Positions 47,501 through 59,500 of a stretch of 64,000 nt of DNA are shown piece after piece. The DNA comes from Lineus longissimus. Taxonomy: Eukaryota; Nemertea; Pilidiophora; Heteronemertea; Lineidae. Both the position numbers and the translations under genes were made by a program. Numbering within the stretch: position 1 is the stretch's first letter; each line of letters starts with the position of its first letter. The stretch lies in NCBI RefSeq assembly GCF_910592395.1, contig NC_088318.1, positions 4,982,756 through 5,046,755 of the forward strand. The letters are read 5' to 3'. The notes under the pieces are model-generated. The model was not told the DNA's origin. It did not search any database and saw only the letters and a list, made by a program, of their open reading frames with translations.

Positions 47501-50500
47501 CTATGCAGTATTATCATCGTGGATTGGGGCATGGCCAACGGACTGGTTGTTTAAAACTGAGAATAGAGTATTTCCATTGCTTGGTATTGTCATGAGTACA
47601 ATATGGTGGGAAGAGAGGAGGATGAACTTATACCCGGCTTGCATACAGTGGTGGTGAAGGTCCTCCAACTATATTTGAACGCGAGTTTAAATTTTTGAGA
47701 AAGAAAAATTCTTGTCCAAATTTCTGGATACTGCATTATGGTCTACTGGAGATGAATTTCTCAAGTTCTTTCTATGTACCATCGACATTATCTTGCTCAG
47801 AAATGGAATCTCATGAAACATCAAACTAATTGTAATTAACAAGAACAGGCATGCACTCTAAGATATCCATGCAAGTCAAGGAAAACTCTGAAAGTGATTT
47901 GATTAATGACAGTCAACCACCAAATTTTTCCAAGCTTTCAATTTTTCCTGATTTTGTGAACAACCTTCATGTAGAAATGCAAAAGTAAAAGTCGTAAACA
48001 AATATACTTTTATTCAACAATTTGAAAGAAATTTCGTCACCTATAGTAGAACCTCCCTTAGCAGACACCTCTCTATTATGGACACTAGTGTTGGTCCCAA
48101 ATTGGTTGTTTCCATTCAATTTGACCTCTCTAATCAGGACAACTTTCTGTTAAGGACCGCATTTATCAGTCTCGAGGGTGTCCTTAATAGAGAGGTTCTA
48201 CTGTACTTCCAAAATCAAATCATGGTTTTTTTTATTTTCAGAAATTTTGGCAAATTGCCAAAAGAAAGAGACAGGAACATTTGGTGGTTAACTGTACTTA
48301 ACCCTTTTACTGCCATCTAACTCTTCTCTGTTCAAGCTCCAAATATTCGGCAGTTACAGGGTTAATAAAGTCTATTGATCTTCTCCCAGAATCGAAGAGG
48401 TTAAACAAGAGCAAGAAACTTGTCAAGAGACATTTTTTTCATTTCGAGAGAATGGGCCAAATTTGACCACAATGAGGCGAAAGGAAAATGCATTTTAGAA
48501 TAGCCAAGTTCAATGCTGCAAACTGGTTGATCGGCCATGTAGACCTTCAATCATATACACACCAGACCTGGAGGTGGCCGGTCGTATCAAAAATAAATTT
48601 CAAGAAATCTTTGACAAAAATTACACTTGACGTCCATCTTGCACTAGAATATTGCACATCAAAGTATTATGTAATGGGTGCATTACCATACACATCACTG
48701 GTACATGTAATATTCTTTTACGAGACCGGACACACATGTGTGACTCGCTCTACCAAAACTAGGCGCTTGTCGCATCTGAACTTGACAGGTTGATACGGAC
48801 TTGTTGTTCATTTCCCTAATGTAGACCTTTTGTGAAATCTATTACAAACTGATTTGGTCACATTTCACAAAAGGTCGACAATAGGGAAATGAACATCAAG
48901 TCCGTATCAACCTGTCAAGTTCCGATGCGACAAGCGCCTAGTTTTGGTAGAGCGGGTCACATGTATTGTAATGATTTTTAGGCTGTTTAAATTGTCAAAT
49001 TTGTTAAAAACGCCCACTATCATAAACTCAGTATGATTAGTTTCGAATGAACACCATGCTGAGTTCAGAAAGCTATACCTTCTTCATCATCTAAAGAAAG
49101 AGAAAGAACGAAGGTGAGGAAAAAATGGATAGTTGCGTGAACTGCTTTAATGAGATGAGATGAGATTTAAACCAGTGAAAAAGAGACCTGGCGTCTTGTG
49201 ACCTGTCTGGTCGGATTTTTTAGGAGTCAGGATAATATTATGAGAGCCAGAGGAGTACACCTCTGCCACAGAGGCTCTGTACTTGCCATTTAGTTTCTGA
49301 TAGGCAGTAACAACCCCTGCAGACAATTCTGCAAAGCGTATCAATTTGATATTGCTACGTTGAAGAAATCAGAGATTAAAATCGCTTCTCTGGCCCTGCA
49401 CACAAACCCCCCAAGACATTCGCCCTCATTCAGTGAAGCGCATATCACCTTTAAGTCAGCACCGAGTAGAACTATTAACCTCGGTTCCAGTACCGTACTT
49501 CTAATGATTTGTATGAATGGAAATCACACTCAGGAATCCTAGAATCGAGGTTGCAGTATGCACCTCGAAGGAGACAGAGTGCTGTCTAGTCGTCGGCGTG
49601 ATCAAACACCGGTGAAAATGCGATTTTGGATATCGTTGCTACTACGTTTTTGAAATTCCAGGACTCAAATGGAAGCGACGCTCTGATTGGGCGCACTTAA
49701 TTCTGCGCTTGAGCTTCACCAAATGAGGGCGAATGTCTCGGGGGTTTGTGTACAGGGCCGGAGAAGTGAACATTAACCCATGATTTCCTCAGGATGCAGC
49801 ATGGCACAAGTGAAAAGTCAAGCTTTCTCACATTTTCCGCAGAACTGTAAAAAGTGCTTGCTGCCGAATCAAATGGGGACTGCAGCGCCCCTGTGACACA
49901 GGCTGGGGACTGAAGACTCATATATTGACTGAAGTCTTATATATTACCCTCAGGATACTCTGGGAACTTTTCATGCAAATTTTGGGTTTCATTTTGCATT
50001 TCTACAGGTATTGCAGGTGAGCATTGATGGATAGGGCAACCACATGCATTTCTACATGTAGGCCAATAATTTCTTTGAATCACAGCTTTGATATTGGGAG
50101 GGGAGGGGGGTTGAAAAAGGGGGCACTGCAGTCTGCAGTCTTAAAAAAGCCCCAGTTCTGGAAAGGTAATGTGGATGATATTAGGAATGGAAAGGTAAAT
50201 GGTATCAAACAGAGCATCATTCCGTCCAACAGAGTAGAATAGCACATACTATAACCAACCATAGGGAGACTGAGACCTGTAAGCTAGAGTCAATACAGAA
50301 AGGGAAAGATTTTAAACTCGAACAAAATAAAATTTAGGAAGTGACTACTTGGCAAGCCCGGCTTACCAAACAGCAACTTTTTCTTGTCCTGAATGGAGAG
50401 CCGAACTCATTAATATTAAAGTAAAGTCTCCAGCTCGCCAAACAGGGTCGATTTTTTACCTGTTTGGCAAGCCCGGCTGGCCGAACAGGGTGGCTTTTTA

Positions 50501-53500
50501 GTGCTGTTTGGCAAGCGGCTCTCCAAACAGGACAAAAAAAGATGCCTGTTTGGCGAGCGGCTTGCCAAATAGACCCGGCCTAGAATTTAAGCACCCAGGA
50601 TGTATAGAGTGGTTTCACGTGACCTTATCACCTGCCATGTTAGAGGGGCAGACAAAACAAAGCAAGTCCAAGTGACCATGACAGCATTTGATTCAGTTAC
50701 ATATAAGTTAGGCACAACAAATTATTGTTCTGCCCTCCAACATGGCTGACCGTGAAAACACTCTATAGAAAACCATGGTGAAATTTTCATCCAACATGTC
50801 TAATATAAATTCTATGCAACAGCCCTAAGCCACTGATTTCTTTTTCCATCTCTTTAAAGGAAAATGACACGAAAGCCTTATGAAATATAAATGGGGAATT
50901 TTGAACGGCCCGGTAATACATGAAACCAAGAATTCATAAAGACTGTTTATTCTTGATGTAACCTATAAGTGGGAATAATTTCTCATTTATAAATCTGTGC
51001 AGTTTCAAATACCCCACACGCAACATTGTTTATAATACATGTATGAATAGCCTCACCATTTAGCATTTTCAAGACACATTGTGTAAAACAATTTAAATCA
51101 GACAATAATCTACCATGATCAATCACTATGCGTCGAGCATTTCATAGCATTTGTTCCAGCCCATTTCATTCGTAGCACTGCTTATGTTCTTTTGCCTGAT
51201 TCGTGGCAAGACCTCTTTAACTCTATAACACCTGGAGGCGCCCGATGACGCACGCCCGCCGTTCTCACTGGAGGCACCCGATCACGCCCGCACACCAATA
51301 TTCACATTTCGCGCGCTTAATAGCTACCGATCTCCTTCAGAACACCGCCTATTATTAGTCTATGAAACTTAAGCTTTCAAATGCCCGGATGAACAATGGT
51401 GGTTGCTGTAGAAGTTTTTGAGATATTTGACGATTAAGTTTTTGTTTCTCTTCAAGCCAATAAATTCAGGTTGGACATTTGAATTGCTGAAATGGATCGT
51501 TTGTTTGATTCCGATTTGGATGTACCCTATCTAATAGGGAATTTCATCTTCTTTGAAATAAATGGGACTTATAATACATTATTTGGAAGTTCACCTATGT
51601 CATTTTGTAAAAAACTGGACCCATCGCAAAAAATGTGATTTCCAGGTAAAATTACGTCGGGGCCTAGGGGAATAAGCACTTGCGCTGGTAGTGGCTCTAG
51701 GTGTTATTGGGTTAATAGAGTAATTAATCGACAGGCAAACAACTGAAAATTGTCCAGCTCTGCACTTACAGCTAGTCCTGATAGTGATATGCATAAACTT
51801 TGGCATTTGTGAACTACACATTCTAATAAAAGACTAACAGATACAAGTAAATGACTCTCAACCTCTGAACGAACAAGCAACCTCATTAAGTGACAAAACA
51901 AACAAGAAAGGGTCATGCGGATTCAAAATGAACAGATACCTGATTCGCCTGAAGAATAAGAGTTAGAAATCGATTTTAATACAACTTAAAATGTGCTTTG
52001 AGAAATTTTACAGTAGCAGTAACACTCCTTTTGCAAGTTCTGATCAACTGATCAGTGACAGACATCAGTGATAGATGTGATAGTCAGATGAGAGACAACC
52101 CCCTCGCCAAAAAAACCAAAAACGTTTTTTGAGTTATTGATAATGATTTGGCCAAACTGGCAAAGGAGCATTCTGAAGCAATGGCTGATATGAATAAAGC
52201 CTAGCAAATGCTTTTACTTCAGTTTTGTACAAAAAGGCCTGGTGTAAATGTACATGAAGTTTTAGATAAAAGCATTTGCTAGTCTTTATTCATATCACCC
52301 AATAAGTCAAAGCTACATGAAATGCACAAAAGGCAAAATAAGTGTGCATTACAACAAATTTTGCAAAAATTGCAAAGTAACTGAATATATCTCACAACAA
52401 ATTATTAAATAGCTCTTGAAGAAATGGAGTCCCTATTTCATACTCCATAGCACTCTGAAATCAACACCAGCTAGAAACTTTTAAATGGGACCAACTGTGC
52501 GAAACAAGTATCCAACAATTGACCTCAACAAAATTGGGGTGCCTCAACGAAACTGGGGGTACACCAGATGGTCCTAAACCTTTGGTGTTTGTCCAATGGC
52601 GAGATATTTTTACTTCGTACCTGTCTTGGCAGTTCCTCTCGGTCCTGGTGCACTGGGTCCACCCGGTCCTGGTGGCCCGCCTTCTGGGCCACCGGCTCCA
52701 CCGGTCTTTTTACTCAGGAGACTATTGAAGAAGTTGGCTAGCACGCCTTCACTGGTCGATCCCGCTCGGGCTCCTTCCATCTGAAACGGAGAAAACATCA
52801 ATAATAAAAAAAAAGTCGGAATTGATGGCCGGTACTGATTGCACTGGAAGAGTTTCATCCCAAACTGAGATATTACATCCATTTTTGTCACTTTGAGGAA
52901 AAAGGCTTCAAAGTTTTGAATTTAACTGAAAATCCATCCGTTTTCTGGGCCTCAAAATGCCCAAATCTGCTCCTAAATGCCTGGTAGCCTAATTTTCCTG
53001 GGTAGCCTGTTACTACCAGTGCTTTCAAACACCCTGTTAAACCAGTTGCCCTCAAGCAGATTAGGATCCTGCCTTGAAGTATGTCCCAAAGTGCCAAAAG
53101 TCAAAGGAGGTGCAGCACAAGGCTTTGGAAAGTGAAGCAAAAAATCGTAATTTTTTGGTTTCTGAGGGGGGAGGGGGTTGGAGGAGAAACTAAAATATTT
53201 CGTTTAAATTCTATTGGCTTCACTTTAACTTTGCAACAGCCTCCTAAAGGGTTAAAAGATGTCCTACAGCCTGTTGTCTAACATTATATGTTTTTCAGTA
53301 ACCAGCAAATAGCAGATTCTGATAGTTGGCATAGATTGTACACAGAAATAGGCCAATGAAAGTTGACTGTGGTATACGAAGGTAACATAATGCCTTGCTT
53401 TATGAATGATTGGGAACATTATTATTTATCTTGGCAGTTGGAGGGAAAAAAGCACACGTGTCAAAAAGAAAGGGATGAGCATGAGGAAGACACTGAGGAA

Positions 53501-56500
53501 AAAGATCTGCTTTTTTTACAAAGCCCAGGAGAGTCATGTTAACACAGAGCCAAGGTCACGTATACATGTGCGATGAGGGGTCCACAAGGCACTATGAGCA
53601 ATATATTAGGTCAAATTATCAATGTGACCATACCATAACCATGGCCATTCCATAACCATGGCATTAACATGGTAACCCACCAGTCTGTCATAAGTAATTC
53701 ACTACAGGGATATTGCTCACAACGCCATTTTATCAGGTATCTCAAAAATCAGCTTTAAATTCACAGTGTTTGAATACCTTGAGCTCTGCGTCATGCATTC
53801 GCAATGCATGTACTGGTACATGCATCTGCTGAAGGAAGAAATTAACACTTGGAGTGAGTTATTTTTGTCGGAATCATGTCATAACATAGTCATCCTTGTT
53901 AAAGGGTTGACCATAGGCATCACCATTTTGGCCAGAACTTGAAATCTTAAAGCAACTAGAGCTCTTTTGATTTCAAGTGAATGACAATTTCAAGAGTGGG
54001 AGTCTGTTCTTTGTTTTCCAGGGAACAGCCTCCCAGGTTTCAAAAGGGCATTCACTTGATTTCAAAAGAGTTTCAGGGTTTCCGCCAGGATTAAATTTGA
54101 GGGAGCAAAAAAAAAATTTTTCTAAAATTTTTTTTTTCTTAAAAAGGGTATATTACCTCTCCTGAGACGTTTTTTGGCCCTAAAACCGCTACAATTGGCT
54201 CCCAAACGCTCTAATTTTACATATCAAATCATGAAAATTACTCATTTGACAGTAAAACAAACTTTAGTGCTCAAAATTAAGGGGGGGATATCCCCCCTTG
54301 AAATATTTTAGGGGGGGATGAATCCCCCCATCCCCCCTCTGGCGGAAACCCTGAGTTCTAATTGCTTTAGGATTTCGAGTTCTAGCCAAAATGGTGGTGC
54401 TAATGGTCAAACCTTACAAACTTAAAACTTCACCTAGGGCCGAGGGGGAGCGTCATGCTTCAATAACAACAGAAAACCTAATGTACCGGTATGTAATTAT
54501 GCAACTCCATCGATTGTAAAGGAAAATGCTGGAGTAATCTGCCTGACTGTTCCGAGCAAACCAGACCCTGTAGAGAATGAAAGGATGGCCAATACATAGG
54601 TTGGATTAGATCATTTGAAAGAAGGCAAACTTACACCCGCTTTCTTTGGTGATGCGGCAAGACCTGCAGCATTGGCAGCAGCAGCCCCTGGGGCTCGTGG
54701 TGATTGCTTCTGGGCGCCTGGTGACGGCCTCATAGGAGACTCCTGAAAAATACCCAATCCGTTTTAGTTTTTACCGATATGAGTATTGCACCAATTCCAT
54801 AGCTTATTCCGTTTCAGTGCACAAAAACATCACGCAAACATTCTCTGATCTGCAGATCGGATGAAGAGGACTCCAGAATACAAGTCAGACAACTCAGTTA
54901 CCTGGGTACAGATTGACAGCCCTTTGGTTTTCACGGGAACAGAGTTGAAGTCAGAATCCGCACTGTACTGCAAATATGACACTGGTACAAACTGCAACAG
55001 AACCTTTTTACACTTTTTATACCCCCGTGGCAATTGCCTGTCAGCTTATGACTGAGGGTTCTCGTGGAGGTGGACTTGCAAGAGTTTGGCACCCAGGTAC
55101 CATGCTCTGCCCAACTCATTGCAGGTATATCTTCTATGGAATCCATTCATGATAAATTTCAATTTCTGTTAAGACTTGTACAAACCACTTACCCGCTGTC
55201 CTCCGCTACCAGACGGTGCCTGCTTCGTGAGCTGCATCTGCTGTTTCATTAAGAACGCCTGCTCATCCTCCGCCAGTACCTCAACCTCTCTCTGGATTGG
55301 TTTTCGCATGACTGGTTTGGCTATGACGTCATCGTAGGAATCGTCCGGCTTCATACTCGTCATATTTTCATATAATATACTAATTTTCTTTTCGTTATCC
55401 CAACCAGCTGGGCTGTAAATGCAAAGACATAAATGAAATGTATGCAATTACATTCTTCTTCTGTGTTTGGAATTTTTCAGTCCGTTTTCACTAACAAAGT
55501 TGGCTGTCCAAGAGTGTTCCACCACAGAACCCCAGGGTGGTGTCCGTTGGCCAGTATTCCTCTCTACTCTTCCTAAGGGAGCAGGCCTGAAGCACTGCAA
55601 CTACATATTCATAATCATAGTCAACATAGGGAATATGTCTTGCATCATACTATTCTTCAACTACATGTATGTACCCTTCAAGAGCCCACCTGAAAACACA
55701 TGCAATAGCATCTTTGAGATCCACTCCATAGTCTATTTCACGAAGTTCAACCAAACTCAAACAGTGACAAACAACACTACATGTTGGATAGTAGTAGCAG
55801 TTCTCTTCTAAACTCTGTTACCAGTTCAGATTTCCAAGGTCTTCCGAGGACACACTCAACAGTAGTTGGTCCCGAAATCGGGCGCTCGGGTTCTAAGGGT
55901 TAAAGTGATACTATGATGTGATTTACAACTTTGCGGAAATACGTCCGTTTTTAATTGTTGATCACAAATGTAAAGCTCAAATTTTCCATTTTTCATTAGA
56001 TTTATTATAAAATTGCTGCATGTAAACTAACGCGACCACGAAAATGTTCATGTTGTGACGTCATCAACGAAAACGGCATCGAAGCGAGCCGTCCGGGCGG
56101 GATTAAACCGTCAATTTCTAGAAAATGTGCATTTCGATTCAAAAACCTTACCGATTTATGAGAAAGTGACGTAGTCATTTGTCAAAAACAGCTAAAACAT
56201 TATATGGTGAAATTTGACACGAGTTACCCTTCTTACACACACACAACAAAATGAAATCAATCATACTCACATGAACACAGCATCTCGTTCAACGACTAAT
56301 GCTGTGGCTGAGAACGGAAACCCATATATTCTATGAAGGAGGTACTTTAATAGTAAGTCACAGTTCTTGTCTTCTTTTACAGAAGAATAAAACAGGGATG
56401 CACCATCTGACGGACGGTCAAGGAAAACAAGTACATGTAAATCAGAATCATGAGAAACATTTCAAACAAAAGGCTTTAGCAAGTGTGGTGGTTCTGGGGC

Positions 56501-59500
56501 TGGCTGTATGGGGAAAACAACTCCATATTCATCGAAACCTCTATCTTGAACCCACAAGGACATGGATTGCCAATTTTGTTTATTCTTCAAATATAGATCT
56601 TTACAAATTTCAAGAGATTTTCTCTCATGATCTATTTGGACCAGTTCTCTCATTAGATCAGGGCTATCACTCGATCAATAACGAAGAATTCATTATTCAA
56701 ATCTCTTTTTGCTAAACCATGTGAGTAAAACATGAACAGCATACCTTTTAATCTGTTACAAGTCTAAGGCGCCCAACCCCCAAATTGTCTCTCAAAAACC
56801 ACTGCCTTCAGCAGCTGCTAGGAACTCACATTATCGGCCATCCTGAGACCCATGGGCCGGTAGCTGGTTCCAAAGAAGAGGGCTACTCGCCAAAATAACT
56901 TCTGTCGCCATAGATGATCCTTGTCGGCTTTGATTGTGAAGCTAGGAACCCTCGCATGGCAAACAGATACGGTGAGCCTGAAACAGTATCAGGGGCGAAT
57001 CCATGGACAATCTTTAAGAGCAACGCAGCAGATCTGTTGAATATCAGATTTGCCCTTTAATACCCTTCTTCGAAACTGTTCGGTGATTCTATCGAGAATC
57101 TGGGTCTGGGTAATGCATTTGTATGTGGCTTTGACTTCCAAAGGATACAATTTAAACAGAATTTCCTAATGTGTTGCTGTATAAAGTCAAAATGCTCTTC
57201 TCTGTAATCATGTTCTTTTTCTAATGTGGAGATTGCATCACTCTGAAAAGAGATTGAAAGGAAGTCAGTTGACAGCTCAAGGTCAGTTCTACACAATGCT
57301 AAACTTACTCCATTTTGCAACCAAACATCACGCAAGCGACATGTAAGCTGAACCACTTATGATGCGTGGTACCAAGACTTCATAAAGACTAGTCTTTATT
57401 TATTCTTGGTAGTACTGATATGTCATATGAATCATCACAACCCATGGTTACATAAAATAGAAGATCTAAGCAACTTCATCTCAGCATTGGTCTGCAAACA
57501 TATTGCAATCTGTCAAGACTGTAGCTCTACAACTAGCCCCTCCACCCTGAACAGGCCTGTCCACCACTCACAAGTCTTGCGACTTGGCTTTTTAATTGCA
57601 TGGTTTTCACAGCATTTAACAGTGACAGAGGGCGCATCCAAGCGCCAACTATGTGGAACAACCATCTTCTCCTAATTTTTTTGTTTTTTCTTCTTCTTCA
57701 GCGTTCGCTCTGCACTTCGAGGTGATTTTTACCAGCGAGTATTCCTCCACCAAGCCGGATGAGTGTTTTTTCTGTGCCGCTACCGTTTAGGCACCTTTTG
57801 GGTTTATTGGCCAAGTGACTCCGACTTTGGCCAGAGGAAAAGTCCACGCAAGCTACTCATGTTTCTCACTTGGTGGAGTCTTTAACCTGCCCTGGCATAC
57901 ACCAGATACAAGGAACCTCAATTTTACATCTCATTCAAAGGAATGTGAAGAGCCAGGAACTTTAGTTCCTTCACAGAAAGTCACACCGGTTCATCCAGAA
58001 ATACAATCCTGGGCTCTCCCGGGGATCGAAACCCGGGCCCTTTTGCGTGGTAGCCAGCAGTGTTAACCACTATGATGAGGCTCCTTGGCTCCTGGCTATG
58101 GCTCTCCAAGTGAACTACTCACCTTTGTAACTACAACTACTATAGGAATTCCAAGGTTATGTGTTAACGTGGTCTCGCCCAGTGGGAGGAGCACTTTATC
58201 CTCGTCTTGACTCGCAACAGGATGTAGCGGATTTGGCCCTCGTCTCGCGGGCTGTGTGTGACTCTCTTTGCCCTCCTCTGGTTCGACGTATTCTTGGAAA
58301 TGTGTCACCACTGAAACAAGAAGGAATGAAGAAATGTTATGTTTTCTATCAACCTAAGACTAAAGCCGTGTTCTCACATAAATCACTTCTAGACCGCTTT
58401 CCCCAAATCGCCCTGCGGAAAACGATTTACCTTGAATCGGTTCACACAGCACTTCTGAATCGATTTGAATGCGTTTTGGGCTATTCTCGCTCAATGCTAT
58501 TCAAATCCAAGTGCTATCTGTTGTTGAATCGCAAACCTACGTCAAAGTTCAAGGTTTTAAGTGTGAATGGGTAAAGCGATTTAGCGGGATAAAACGATTT
58601 GGAACTGGTCCAAAGCGATTAAACGTCTAGTGAGAACGCGGCTTATGAGATACATTTCTCTTATTTCTCTTGTGCCTGACCTCAGTCATACGTTCTGTGA
58701 AATCTATATGTTTGCTGGTGTACATGTATAGAGGCCATGCAGATGTCGTTATCACAGCTAAAGACACAACAATTCTTTTGAACATATATAATTCACGTCA
58801 CTGACCCAGCCTGCCCAGTGTTTTCTCAAGGTATGGTGGTATCCTTGATAATGAAGAAGTTTTGCCTGTACGCAACACAAGGTAGGGTGGCTAGCAAGTT
58901 GAGGTCGGGTGGCCCTATAGAAACAAAATTCTCAGTTGGGTGGGTGCTTCCAAGGTAGGGTGGTAAGCTGCCAAGGTAGGGTGGGCCACCCTGACAGTGA
59001 CAAATGGCCTTGTGAAGAACACTGCAGCACTGTGGCGCACTCTGTTGATGGTGTAGCAATGGTGCTAGAGAAGATAGATCATCGATTCCAATCACACATA
59101 CATGTAACAGGAAAAATTCTTTATTCAGGCTCGGAGTTCTTCTTCAGCACTCGGTATGTGTATAACGGTGACAGTCAGACTGCGGTAAATCTTTCAGACT
59201 CAGATTTGATTTGAAGGCTCAGCACCTTACTTGAGCCCTTCCTTACGAACATGGTACAGGCATAATTTTTCAAATGCCTGATAAATCTGTCACCCCGGCC
59301 AAAAACTATGTCTGAATCAACCTTATCAACATACTAATCCAAGGTCTGCCTCTCAACTAATTTCATTGCACAACAGGTGGTCCAACAAATGATGTTGTCT
59401 TTATCCAACGCCATAATCAATTTTGTTTATCATTCTACATGTACATGTACAGACTCTGTTGTGCGGTATGCATTCCCTTGACTGCACACATGTTGTCTTT

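Noticed and set aside
56299-56715. 138-codon plus-strand open frame
   Set aside because: It is antisense to a dynein light intermediate chain exon with correct splice sites, so it is a shadow.
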